A stretch of DNA of 64,000 nucleotides, taken from assembly GCF_000372725.1 (NCBI RefSeq), contig NW_005199045.1, forward strand, positions 142,785 through 206,784. The letters are read 5' to 3'. A model generated the notes under the pieces. That model was not told the DNA's origin. It saw nothing but the letters and a program-made list of their open reading frames with translations, and made no database searches. The DNA is from Emiliania huxleyi CCMP1516. Lineage: Eukaryota > Haptophyta > Isochrysidales > Noelaerhabdaceae. Shown in pieces: positions 31,916 to 42,183 of this stretch (position 1 is the stretch's first letter; each line of letters begins with the position of its first letter). The translations under genes were made by a program, and so were the position numbers.

Positions 31916-32024
31916 GCCTAGCTTCCACTCGCGGGTAGAGAAGTCGACGACTGCGGCGGCGGGCGTGGCGATGTCCAGAAATGGCGGTCGGCGGCTCGGC
32001 GGCTCGGCGGCTTGTGAGAATTCA

Positions 32025-32112
32025 AGACAGACTTGAGCACTGGATAGGGGCGATTCCGCATGGTACGGGACCCCTCGATCGTCTCGCCCTCCCTCACTGG
32101 TGTGTTCATTGT
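32025..32112 (+). repeat. Dispersed repeat R2, copy 2
   Basis: Matches 14409-14496. It lies upstream of the divergent start of the actin-like gene. Confidence 0.85.
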
Positions 32113-32404
32113 GTTATTGAGAGAAAATACGTCGTATGGCGCTGTGCGCTGGTCTGTGAGAGGTTGAGGTGCGAGCCCTGGAGGCAGGCCCTGCCTGGGG
32201 ATGGGTGGGGGGAGACTACCCGCGGGCCTAGAAGGCCCGCGCGCAGGTGGGTGGGACATTGAGACCAGTCATGAATGAGTGCGCAACACGCATGTTGCGA
32301 GCAGCGTTGTTGATGTTCACACCGGGGAGCCACAAGACAGGGGGCTTCTAAGCAAATGTTTGTGTGTATGCGGCGTGGTGTACATTGTCGTGTTCACTGG
32401 CTCC

Positions 32405-32660
32405 CCGAGTAGAGGGGGCGTTCTGCAGTCAGGAGGAAGGGATCCCGGTACACGCTACACGGTACATACACGGGGCCAACCCTCGGAGACGCATCTTTAC
32501 TTTCTTTTCGGGCCCCTCCCTGCGAACGCGCACCCCCCAGGGTCAGGGCTCTTTTGCTCGTAGCCCGATCCCGATCATCCGGCCCGCTGGATGCGCTTCT
32601 TACCTCCCCGGCCCCCTGAGACTAATGACCGCACTCCAAGTGTGCTCCAACGGTACACCT
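32405..32660 (-). repeat. Composite repeat shared with 53.15-53.37 kb
   Basis: GAGTAGAGGGGGCGT..., CCAACCCTCGGAGAC, GCGAACGCGCACCCCC and GATCCCGATCATCCGGCCCG recur in the same order at 53150-53372. Its right part is an R3 unit in reverse orientation. The rest of 31916-33139 (G-run at 32740, T/C-rich 32930-33060) shows no gene. Confidence 0.8.
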
Positions 32661-33139
32661 CAGGAGGCGCGTAGCCTGCTCTAACCTCAGTCACGCGCGC
32701 TACATTGCCTGGTCGTGATGTTGTGTCCTTGGCGCTAGGGGGGGGGGGGGTGCGCGGCCCAAGAGTGACGTCTATGCAACCGGGTTATGCGCTTACTCGG
32801 GATGTCTTTTTTGAGTGGCAGGGTGGCAGCCGGGCAGCGGGCAGCAGCCCAGTGCCAGTCTCTCTACCACTCTCTTGTCCTGCTTCACGATCAAGTGCTC
32901 CAACCGTGCGCGCGTGTGGGCTGTGTGTGCGCTCTCTGTGACATATTCTTTAACGTCTTTCTGCTGCACCCTGCACAAGCTCTCACCCTTTTCGTGGTAC
33001 GTCTTTTCAGCTACTGCTCCAATAATGACTTCCTTTTCCGCCTTGCAGGCGCAACCTTCACGTATGACGAGCGCTAAGGAATGAAGTCAACTTTGATGGC
33101 AGCCAAACGTGGAGTTGCGAGTCTAGGGGAGCTGAGTTC

Positions 33140-34061
33140 ATGTGTGCTCCGTCGCCTGAACGCAGTCGGATGCGTGTCGCAGCGTGCTCGGGCGGCGCCG
33201 CGCTCTACTACGAGCTCCACGTGGAGGGCGGCTCGAGCGAGGGCATGCCTGTCGTTCTTATCCACGGTGGTGGTGGAACTGCCCGATCATTTGAGACCTC
33301 ACTGGTCCCGGCGCTGTCGCCCCACCACCCGGTGCTTGCCCTGGATTGCCGCGGGCAAGGAAGGAGCGCACCTGGCGATCTGCCGCACAAATTCTCACCG
33401 GATCTGTTTGCCGACGACGTCATGGAAGTGGTCGCCGCTGCACACAGGGAAGCGGGTTTCCCGGCTGGACCTGTCGCCTTGGTCGGCTTTTCTTATGGGG
33501 GCATCATAGCGCTGGCAGCCGCCATGAAGCAGGGCGTGTCGCAAGGAAGGAGCGACGGGGTCAGCATTGCCGCTGTGTGCTGCATTGGCAGCCACTTCCA
33601 TACGAATGGGCTTGCCGAGGGGGTGGGGGACAGGACGGGCACCGTCGGGTCGGCAGCGCTGCCGTGGCCCAAGTTTTCTCGGAGAGCACCTGTGGGCGCA
33701 GTTCCGGCAGGGCAGCCCGATTGCAGACGATGACGCGTGGGCGGCGGGGCCGGGCAAGGCCCTGACGGCAATGTGGCAGCACGAGCCACAGTGGGATCCT
33801 TCAGATTTGGCTACGGCGGCCACCGTGATGACGCTCGTGGTCGCAGGTGACCGCGACCCGTTCATTCGGTTGGACCACAGCCTCCAGTTGTATCATAGCT
33901 TGAGTTCGTTGCCAGGGAGCGGCAGCGAGCTGCTCATCTGCCCAGGGGCGGGTCACGCAGCGTTCAGGGATTCACCGCTCGTGGCACCAGCCGTGCTTGC
34001 TTTTCTGGACAAGGCAAAGACGGGGCTCAGCACGCAGGACGAGCTATCGAATCAGATGTAA
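33140..34061 (+). CDS. Alpha/beta hydrolase
   Basis: Two exons, 33140-33609 and 33674-34061, give 285 residues. Splicing out a 64-nt GC-AG intron joins HFHTNG to FLGEHLWAQF in frame; without it the reading frame breaks. Catalytic features are complete: oxyanion-side motif VLIHGGGGTARS (about 39-50), LALDCRGQGRSAPG, nucleophile elbow GFSYGG (Ser about 118), acid in VVAGDRDPF, and His in GAGHAAF. This is the classic small-molecule esterase/lactonase/haloperoxidase-like fold; the substrate cannot be told. No signal peptide is evident. The Met at 33170 (codon 11) is an alternative start. Confidence in the fold is high. Confidence 0.85.
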
Positions 34062-34235
34062 GATACCGCAAATAAATAGGGTATCGGGTGCACGGTCCTA
34101 CTATAAACTCAAAATGTACACCATGCTGGTTTGCGGCTCACCTACCCAAATCTAGTTTCCCCCCCAACTGTGTGCTTTATCCCGCAGACTATAGTCGAGC
34201 GCGTCGGAGAGGTGTTTCGACACCGAGTGTTTTGA

Positions 34236-34307
34236 ACGTTTCTTCGCAGAAGAAACGTCGAGAGAAAAATCTCTCGCCGGTGTTCACAGAGCTCTGTGAA
34301 CACCGGC
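34236..34307. repeat. Hairpin cluster with a 32-bp perfect palindrome
   Basis: 34276-34307 is a perfect palindrome, 16 bp each side, centred on GAGCTC. Just upstream ACGTTTCTTC/GAAGAAACGT forms a 10-bp hairpin with loop GCA (34236-34258). The cluster lies about 170 bp after the hydrolase stop. Between 34308 and 36960 I find only weak ORFs (for example 34638-35084) and the repeats listed below. Confidence 0.9.
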
Positions 34308-34485
34308 TACTCGGCCTTAGCCGCCGGTACGTCAACAGTGCGATAGCCAAGTATTACCTGCAAAAGTCCAGCTCTGTGTCTTGATTTGCCAACAATATAC
34401 CTAAGACCTGCAAAAGTCCAGGTTTACCCGAAAAATACCTGGACGCGTCCCGACCAACGTATGCCGCGCACGACGCCATATCGCC

Positions 34486-35084
34486 TTGTCCCAGGGCCAG
34501 TGCGCTACTTGCGGCGCGCAACTCCTGCTCAAGTACGCGCACCGTACCATGTGCTGCCGCTATGCGTGCCTTAAGGCGGCTGCGGCGAAGCGGCGGGCGC
34601 GGCATGCCGATGGCAGTGCGGACGATGCGGTTGCGATGTGTTCTGCTTCAAGATCGTGGCGGTGCTTGGCATGCACTTCTGCGATCCCAATCAGCTCATC
34701 GCAACGAAGCAGCGCAACAAGCTGGCTGCTGCCAACAAGGCCCTATGCTACCTCACGCGCGGATCGTTCAAAGAGGACCAGCATACACAGGCTTCTGTGA
34801 CATGCGTTTGTTTGAGCTTGAGGCTATTTGTGAGAACTGTTTGGCTTGAAGATTGCGCTCAAGAAGAGCAACGAGAATCGGAAGAGGAGGATGCTGAGGC
34901 GGCGATTGCTGGGCATGAGAAGGATCGATCCGAGCTGAACAGCGGCGGTGAAGCACGGCCGGCTGTGTCAGGACCGCGCCCGGCGCTGGAGAGTGCTCGA
35001 GAGCATCCGACATCGTCGGCCGCAGCGGCATGGTCGGCCGAGGTGATTCAGTTTATGTGTAGGTCCGTCACCCGTTTGCCGTGA
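34486..35084 (+). CDS. Doubtful Cys-rich hypothetical protein
   Basis: The frame at 34486 contains CATCGAQL, then CCRYACLKAAAAKRRARHADG. Protein-like sequence then moves to the frame at 34638 (GMHFCDPNQLIATKQRNKLAAANKALCY, then Glu-rich EEQRESEEEDAE). A spliced or frameshifted gene is possible, but no family is recognised and no convincing intron joins the two. Confidence 0.25.
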
Positions 35085-35936
35085 TGCTCAGCGGCGGCGC
35101 CCACACCGGTGGGTTCACTCGAGACGGTCCGGCGCCAAGCAAAGAGTTGTGTCGGTGACCAGAGCCTGCTGTGTGGCGGTGTGCGGCCGATTGGGGTCGT
35201 GCGGGGCTGGTTGGGGTTGGCGGGAGGAGGAACTTCGGCGACATGAATGACGCTCGAACTTTTCGACCGTTCTATCACTTTCACGCGCCCTCCCTGGGTC
35301 ACAGCACTTGCGAGAGGGCGCCGCGACGCCCGGCCGCCTGAGATGCAAAAGTTTGCACACGCCATTCAAGCGCTGCAGACGCTGGTGCTCCTGCGTGCCG
35401 GCGCCAAGCTTCTATTGCCAAGGCTGACGCTGCATCACAACGTTGATATCGCATGCAGTGCGCTTGTGGGAGCTGACGCGCCCAGCCAATCCAGCGCCCC
35501 TAGCCACCGAGATAGCTCTGGGACCCTTTTACGGCACAGCTGCTGTGTGATATACTATGATTCCTGTGCGTGCGCCGCAGGACGTGACCACCTTGCTGCG
35601 CTCAATGTTGGCCGTGACGCCTCCCCGATATGGGTCTTCCTCTCCACACAGCACCAGCACCAGTGCACTGCCACGACACTCTCCCTCAGTTCCAGCACTG
35701 GCGCCTCAGCCGTCTTCGCCCACCTCGTTCCGTTGCCGCCTTCCCACCCCGCCAGCCCTTGCACACGCGTTTACACCATTGCGCCGGCAGGGCGCGGGCA
35801 CACACTTTACGGCAGTCTTCGCTTGCCCACGCTGCTCAATTGGCTCAATCCCTCCCCACCTAGCTGCTGCCTCGCATCCCGCTGCTGGACGTGCGACTGC
35901 GGCCGCAGTGCAATGCATCGCTCGAGGGCCGACCCC

Positions 35937-36300
35937 GGATACTGGGATACTGCAGGATACTGCAGGATACTGCGGGATACTGCTGGATACTGGCCATCTC
36001 TGATGCGGATACTGGGATACTCGGCGGGGCTGGAGGACCAAGTAGCGCCCAGTATTGCAGTATTATTACTTGGCATTTAGCTCTGTGATACTGGGATACT
36101 TCGCCGGCGTGGATCGAGTACTGTGATACTCACCGGGTGCGTCAACACGAGTATCGAAGTATCTGCGGTACCAACTCGGAGTATTGAAGTATTATTACTG
36201 CGCCATATCTCACAGGGAAATCTTTCACAGTATCCCAGTATTCGAGGCCTGCTGCGAAGTATCCCAGTATCTGGACAGCCTCCGCGAAGTAGAACGGTAA
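35937..36300. repeat. GGATACT repeat field in both orientations
   Basis: GGATACTGGGATACTGCAGG-type units occur about a dozen times at 35937-36020 and 36086-36130. The inverse form GTATCCCAGTATC follows at 36229-36275. The mixture of orientations could fold into long stems. Confidence 0.85.
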
Positions 36301-36662
36301 GAAAATACTCCAACTCTCCTTGCCTACTCACGTGTGCGCCACGGTTGCGCGGGCCGAAGGCGAAACATCGAAAAGTGAACCCGCGCCTCAGCTCCCAATG
36401 GCGCAGCGTTGGCGGTCGGCGCGCCCCCTCTCCGTTGCCCGCGCGAGCTGCGCGGCGCGCGCGCACTGCGCCATCGATCCCGCCTCGTACGCGCGCGCCA
36501 AACTCATCGCCGCCTGCCTCGCCTCGCCCTTTGGCTTAAGCGAAGAAGGGCGGCCTAGGGCGAGGTGAGGTGAGGTGAAGATCTCCACACGCTAGCAAGG
36601 GCCAGGCATACGTACTTTTAGCTTACTGGGAGAAAAGAGAGAGGGGGTTGTGTCTCTCTCTC

Positions 36663-36720
36663 AATGTATGTGGCTCTTACGTACATTCCCGGAGGAGGAC
36701 TGCTGACAGGGTTTGCGATT
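36663..36720 (+). repeat. Dispersed repeat, copy at 52.97 kb
   Basis: ATGTATGTGGCTCTTACGTA followed by CATTCCCGGAGGAGGACTG and on to GGGTTTGCGAT; the same sequence is at 52971-53027. Confidence 0.9.
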
Positions 36721-36963
36721 TTGGTACGCACCGCACCCCCTATTGTCGGATCACGGATGTCGCTCGTCGTCGTCCGGCTGCGGCCTGCGCCTGCGCGGCG
36801 GCCGCCCTCTTTATATCTCGCTGCACACTGCACGCGAGATCTCCGACTGCTCAGCGCGGGGCGCGAGGTTTGTGTATCGCTCGGATATTCTTACAACACT
36901 CAGCACATACGTCTCTCCGCGACCACTGTCACTGCGCGACTGTGTGCCCCCCCAGACGGCCTG

Positions 36964-38198
36964 TCAGCGCCTCCGGCGCAACTCGAGTCGTGTCCGCGGC
37001 GTCGGCGGCGCGACAGCCAAGGCAGCCGCGGCCGTGTCGTGCCCCGCCTTGCCGTCCGGAGCGCTGGGAACCTCGCGTTCCAGCTCCCACGCGATCGCAT
37101 CGCGCAGCCCGGCGGACGACAGAATACCCCAGTGATTCGAGCTGACGGGGTGCACGCGCAGCGGGATGCGCGCTAGCCGGACCGCCTCCTCGTAAGGCGA
37201 GGCGGCGAGCACCGCCTGCATCGCCTTCTCGACGACCGGGGCGCCAAAGGCCTCGGTGGTGCAGCGGACCTGCGACGCACGGCGCGGAGGGCGGCGGGTG
37301 TCTCCCGGGCGGAGGGACCTGCACAGGCGCGGGGCAGGGCGCGCACGTGGACTTGCGGGATCGCCGGCAGCTGGCTCGCCGAAAGCGCGGGCGAGGGCAA
37401 AACCGGCCCGTCGCTAGCGCCAAACACGACCGAGGCGAGGGTCCTCGGATACCCCGGCGCACCTCCGCCAAAGACGCCGCTGATGTGGAGCACGCAGTCG
37501 CACAGCTGCGCTGGCAGTGGCAGCCCGTGCCGCGCTCGGGCGCGCACGGATGGGGGCCGCGGCAGCAGCAAGCTCGAGGCGACGTGGGCGCCGGAGCTGT
37601 AGCCGCCAAAGTAGGTGCGGCCCGAAAGGCGTGGCGCCGAGTCGGACAGCAGCCCGAAGCCGGTGGAGAGGTCGGCGGCGGCGGGGAGCAGCGCGTCGCG
37701 CTCCCGCAAGACGAGCGCCAGTGCGGCCGCGACGTCGTCAACCATCTCCTCGATGGTTGCGGAGTCGACCGCTGCGGTGTCCCACGCTCTCAGCAGGAGC
37801 AGCAGCAGGCCGCCGCCGCCGACGGTCGCCGCGACGCCTCGCGAGAGCGCCAGCGCCAGCGCCAGCAGGCCGAGCCACGACAGCCGCGCCGCAGTGCTGC
37901 CAAGAAGGGCACCCGCCCTGGCCGCGGCTGGAGGCGGCGGCGGGAACGCACCGCGGTGGCGGATGCACACGCAGACGGCGCCCGCGCTGGCAACTGTGCG
38001 CGGGCCGGACGAGTTCCACCAGCTGGTCGGCCCGTACACGAGCCGGAGGTGCCCGAGCCACGCAGATCCCACCACGAGGATGACGAGCGGCAGCGGCGTG
38101 TTGGCGGAGGCAGGAGCGTAGACGTCCAGCGACTGCTCGAACCGGCCGTCGCCGTAAAAGAGGCGCCTCACACGCCGCACGCTGCGCGCGTCGAACAT
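36964..38198 (-). CDS. Membrane-associated alpha/beta hydrolase (carboxylesterase-like)
   Basis: Exons 38198-37353 and 37269-36964, joined in phase 0 by an 83-nt GT-AG intron, give 383 residues. YGDGRFEQSLDVYAPAS..LVILVVGSAW opens the hydrolase fold. A Leu-rich stretch (LSWLGLLALALALSRGV, GGGGLLLLLL) suggests membrane insertion. The nucleophile elbow is GYSSGAHVA, followed by LHISGVFG. Exon 2 gives FGAPVVEKAMQAVLAASPYEEAVRLARIPLRV and the probable catalytic His in SSNHWGIL. The arrangement resembles isoprenylcysteine methylesterases and related BD-FAE/HSL-type esterases, but the substrate is not determined. It is divergent from the gene starting at 38291 with only 92 bp between the start codons. 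Confidence 0.75.
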
Positions 38199-38290
38199 GT
38201 TGAGGTCGAGCGGTGCTCGCGTGCAAAAATAAAAGAATTTTGATTCCCCGCGCGCTGTGCCTCGGGTACCACAAGTTAAGCGGACTCTTC

Positions 38291-39220
38291 ATGGGAAGGA
38301 GATTTGCTCGCGTCGGCGCCGCCGAGCGCTGCACGGAGAGCATATTCACTGACCACCAACGACAGGTGTGCGACTACGCGCTCGTCTACGCGGAGAAGAA
38401 GAACGACGGCGACGCGCCGTACTCGGTCTCCTTCACCGCGACGCAGAGCGGCGACGTCATTGTGCAGCTCCACCCGCACTCACAGCTCGAGCGCGCGGTC
38501 CGCCATGAGCGGCAGGCGCAGGCCACGGAGCCGCCCGCGAGCGCGAGCCCTGCGGCGCCGCCAGCCCCTGCCGCCGAGCCGCCAGCTGCGGAGCCGGCGA
38601 CCAACATGACGTACGCCGCCGCAGCCGCATTGCACCCGCAGGGTGCCACCGCGGGAGGCCAGCCCGCCGCGCCTGCGGGCCCGGCCGCCGCCGCGCGCGT
38701 GCCGCCGCCGCCGGCGGCGGCGGCGTGCAGGCGCGGCTGCACTTTCACTGTCCCTAATCCGGGAAGGAAGCGCGGGCAGCAGCAGCGCGGCAAGGGCCGC
38801 AGTGCCAGCGGCCGCGCCAATGCTGGACCCCGGCTCGTCGACAAGAACGCGCTGTCGGCGCGCGGCGGCGGGCCCTCGGGCCAGTCGCGCTCTCCCTCAC
38901 CGGACTCGCCGCCCGCCAAGCGGGCGTCCTCCGCCGACTCCTCCGGCTATGACACCGATCTATCGGACGAGGTGCAGCAGGAGGCGGTCCGCAGGGTCTG
39001 CGGCGCGCTCGGCCTGAAGGAGCAGTACGACGCGGCGGTGGCGGCGGGAGAGCTGCTCGAGCTGCTCGAGAGCCTGCCGCGAGGGACAGTCGAGGCCTCC
39101 ATCCGGCTCATGCAGGGATACACCCGCACGGGCGAGTGGCCCGAGCCCATCCTACCCAGCCCTGCCCCGGAGCGCGGCCGATCGCCTAGAAGCCCCTCTG
39201 ATGAGTGGTCAGAGGAATAG
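38291..39220 (+). CDS. Unknown protein, Ala/Pro-rich with helical C-terminal domain
   Basis: An intronless frame; start MGRRFARVG chosen because upstream residues would run into the divergent promoter. 309 residues. The N-terminal 75 residues appear folded (SIFTDHQRQVCDYALVYAEKK, PYSVSFTATQSGDVIVQLHP). An Ala/Pro-rich linker follows (about 80-145), then a basic Arg/Lys/Gly stretch (PGRKRGQQQRGKGRS), possibly a nuclear or nucleic-acid-binding signal. The Ser-rich segment SRSPSPDSPP and a helical domain (QQEAVRRVCGALGLKEQYDAAVAAGELLELLE) come last. The SPSP repeats suggest phosphorylation. No family recognised. Confidence 0.6.
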   Translation: MGRRFARVGAAERCTESIFTDHQRQVCDYALVYAEKKNDGDAPYSVSFTATQSGDVIVQLHPHSQLERAVRHERQAQATEPPASASPAAPPAPAAEPPAAEPATNMTYAAAAALHPQGATAGGQPAAPAGPAAAARVPPPPAAAACRRGCTFTVPNPGRKRGQQQRGKGRSASGRANAGPRLVDKNALSARGGGPSGQSRSPSPDSPPAKRASSADSSGYDTDLSDEVQQEAVRRVCGALGLKEQYDAAVAAGELLELLESLPRGTVEASIRLMQGYTRTGEWPEPILPSPAPERGRSPRSPSDEWSEE

Positions 39221-39365
39221 TGCCCAAGAGCGAGGGATACGGAGGGGAGCACAAATAGGACGCCCAGCCCTGCCCTCGTGCCGCCGAGTGCGTATCCTAT
39301 GCGAGAGAGACCCCCTGTGCCCGTGCCCAGCCCTCTCCGCGCCGCGATGCGCCCTCCCCCCTCGC

Positions 39366-39437
39366 TTTTGCAAAATCCTGCAAAGGTGGGGACGTGTCTG
39401 TCCTCGACCCAGCCCTAGCTTGGGATGTCTGTTTTAT
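39366..39437 (+). repeat. Dispersed repeat R4, copy 2
   Basis: Reverse complement of 22028-22105, beginning CTTTTGCAAAATCCTGCAAA. Confidence 0.85.
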
Positions 39438-39454
39438 TTATTTATTTATCGGGT

Positions 39455-39895
39455 TCTCCCATCCCTCCCTTGTTATCTGTTTTCTTTCTTTCTTTCTGCC
39501 TCGGGTTCGTGCCGCGAGGAGGGCGGAGTTACGCAGAAAGGCGAGAGAAGCAGCGAGAGCAAGGCAGACGGCAGCGGCGTCTCAGAACGAGGCCGAGGAG
39601 AGCGATGAGCCAGAGGATGAAACAGCAGGAGAGAGAGAGAACGAGGACGAGAGAGGAGAGTGAGTGGGAAGTCGGAAGAACGAGAGGTAGCATGAAGGTC
39701 GCTGCGAGAATTGGTGAGAAACTGCGAAGAGAATGACTGCACTCCAAGTGCTCCAAGAGAGATAGGAAGTGGTAGACGCCCGAGGGTGGGCGACGGCTAG
39801 CACCACACCCCTCTCCTTAGAATCCCTGTGTGGTGGCGGCGTGCCGTCCTCCCATCCCTCCCTTGGGCTGTCCGTTTTCTTTCTTTCTTTTCGGG
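39455..39895 (+). mobile_element. LINE 3' fragments (two, nested)
   Basis: 39455-39497 ends with the shared tail CCCATCCCTCCCTTG..TTTTCTTTCTTTCTTT. 39525-39895 is a longer 5'-truncated copy matching 58740-59028 (GAGGCCGAGGAGAGCGATGA, GTGGGCGACGGCTAGC, CCTGTGTGGTGGCGGCGTGC), with an R3 fragment inserted near 39733. Confidence 0.8.
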
Positions 39896-40249
39896 TTCGT
39901 GCGTCGGACGTCGCCCATCTGTCCGGGAGAGGTCTCCTTTATTTTATTTATTTCGACCAGGCGATGTAGTCTACTCAATTTATAGAAGGCGCGGGGGAAT
40001 AAAAATAATTTCAGACCGCTCCGCTGGGCGCACCGCACGCCGCACGGGAGGCGACTGGGATCTGGGAGCGCGGGCACACTGGGGGGCTCTGGCACTTACC
40101 CAGCACTTCCCACTTAGCGACTCTGCGTCTGCGCAGGCACGACTCTCGTAGCCCGCTATACGACATCAACGGGAGCCGCCTATTAAGCGACTCCCAGTCC
40201 TGCGAGGACGGCGAGGGCAAAAAGAAGTTTTCAAGTGAGGAAATCGAGA

Positions 40250-40557
40250 TTTTGATTTTTGAGGCGGCGGCGCCGTCGCAGGACGAGGCAGAGGAGAGCG
40301 ACGCGACAGAGGAAGAAGCGACAAGGGAGACCACGACGAGAAGGGGGCGACCGCGAGGTGGCACGAAGGTTGAAGCGAGAATCAGAGGAGGACATGGAGA
40401 AGGACTGCGAAGAGCGGAGATAGGAAGAGGCGGACTCCCTAGGGTGGGCGACGGCTAGCGCACCACACCCCTCTCCTTAAAATCCCTGTGTGGTGGCGGC
40501 GTGCCGTCCTCCCATCCCTCCCTTGGGGTGTGCGTTTTCTTTCTTTCTTTTTTTGAT
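40250..40557 (+). mobile_element. LINE 3' fragment
   Basis: A 5'-truncated copy matching 58740-59028 and ending TTTTCTTTCTTTCTTTTTTT. 39896-40250 in front of it holds no recognisable gene. Confidence 0.85.
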
Positions 40558-40571
40558 TTTTGTGGTCGGGT

Positions 40572-41664
40572 TTACCTCCTGGTCATCACCTGCAGCGCCC
40601 TCCCACAGGCGTCGGCCAAGCTCCGGGTTGCGAGGCGGCGGGCAGGCGCGGTCAGGCTGGTCAGCGGCGCTCCAAAGTGTCTCACGTCCAGCCACGGGTC
40701 CAGTCCTTGCGCGAGCGAGCGATCGGCGGCTGGGTCGGCGGCGAGGTGCCAGGTGGTGAGGGCCCAGCGGTGGTCGGCCTCGCTCGCAATGCGCAGCGGC
40801 TCGACGTCGTGGACGAGGCCGTCGGACCTGAGGCCCGGTGCGGGAGGATTGTGGGCGGGAGAGGCGGGTGCGGTGCGAGGGCTAGAGGGGGGGGCAGAAC
40901 TCACCAGAAGAGCACCAGCCGGTCTCCTCGAGGCGCGACGCGCACCGCACCGTCGCCGCCGGCCGGCGGGCCTGCTTCGCCGCCGTCGCCGCCAACGACG
41001 ACTGCGTCCCAGGCGCGGAGGTGTCCGCCCTGGGCCTCGCTCCAGTTTGGGTTCAAATAGTAGATCGCCGTGAGCTTCCGCGGGTCCATGCCGCCGGCGA
41101 GGATGCTGTCGACGTGCTTGAGGTAGGCGCCTCCGTCCGTCTCGACGACCGCCAGCTTGTTGGTGTGCGCGCCATCCTCGACGAGGCAGCTCATGGCCTC
41201 GCCGGACGCCTGGCGCCCCCTCACCTCGTCGTTGATGCGACGGCCCACCGCACGGGCGATCGCTCTCGGCAGCGCGGTGAGCGTCGTGGCAGCGCGGCGC
41301 ATGCTGTCGTCGTCCGGCGTCACCTGCGTCGCCATGACGTCGCCGCTCGACTCGGCCCGCTCGAGCAGGCCTCGGCTCCGGATCGCCTCGGCTTCAGAGC
41401 GCAGCCGCTCGCACGCCTGCAAGGATGCACCGAGCGCTAGCGGAAACGGGGCGGTGTCACTCGCTGCTACTTGCTCACCTCCCGGCCGAGCACACCATCC
41501 AGCACAACGACGCTCTGCTTGCGCCACCCGCCGACGACGCTCGGGTTGCAAGCGACGAGCGTCTGCGCCAGCCTCGGCGTGAAGCAGCTCGCGACTGCGG
41601 CCTCGGCCGCCGACGCGAAGTTGGCGAGGGGCAGCTGGAGAGCGACAAGCAGAACGAAAACCAT
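40572..41664 (-). CDS. Secreted prolyl-4-hydroxylase/EGLN-like 2OG-Fe(II) dioxygenase
   Basis: Exons 41664-41479, 41416-40905 and 40827-40572, with two GT-AG introns (62 and 77 nt), give 317 residues. MVFVLLVALQLPLANFASAA is a good signal peptide, implying ER/Golgi or secretion. The catalytic core resembles EGLN/PHD enzymes: SVVVLDGVLGRE, AYLKHVDS (HxD, about H163/D165), LTAIYYLNPNWSEAQGGHLRAW, RGDRLVLFWSDGLVHDVEP (distal Fe ligand about H239) and HRWALTTWHLA (2OG-binding Arg about 253). The family hydroxylates prolines on protein substrates using O2 and 2-oxoglutarate. The second splice restores W-S-D exactly where the family has FWSD. Its tail (about 60 residues) is unconserved in appearance. 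Confidence 0.9.
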
Positions 41665-42081
41665 GGATATTTTGGTCGAGCAGGTCGGTGAGCAAATACA
41701 GTACAACCTGCTCGACGTGGGAGTGCTCAGCGGGGCTGGGAGGCAGCGGCGGCCGGTGTAGACTTTTCCTCACACCTCACGAAAGTGTGAACGTCAACCG
41801 AGCGCAGCCAAATTCTCTTTTACCGGGAGGTGTTCGACGCAGGCGATTCAAAGCTCCGCGTGGATACGAGCTGAGCCAAGTGAGAGCGAGGCTGTGCGGG
41901 TGAAGAGCAGCAATGAGCTCCTGCCTAGGTACGGTCCTGTCGACGAGGGTGGATGTCGGCACGCCTGCGGGACGTCTGCGGGAGGATCTCACGACTGTCG
42001 CGTCCGTGCTGTCGATGACGTGGGGAAAGACTCCACGAAATATCTTGAAAGCTCTCTCGAATCTTTAAAAGTCCATCCTGG

Positions 42082-42140
42082 TGGCCGCGTGCCGTCCTCC
42101 CATCCCTCCCTTGGTCTGTGTCTTTTCTTTCTTTTCTCGC
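42082..42140 (+). mobile_element. LINE 3'-end fragment
   Basis: Only the last 60 bp of the element (GTGCCGTCCTCCCATCCCTC then TTTTCTTTCTTTTC). It lies just upstream of the next ORF and probably contributes to its leader. Confidence 0.75.
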
Positions 42141-42183
42141 ACGACACCGGGTACTGGAGGAATTGTGTTGTAAATTTTTACCC

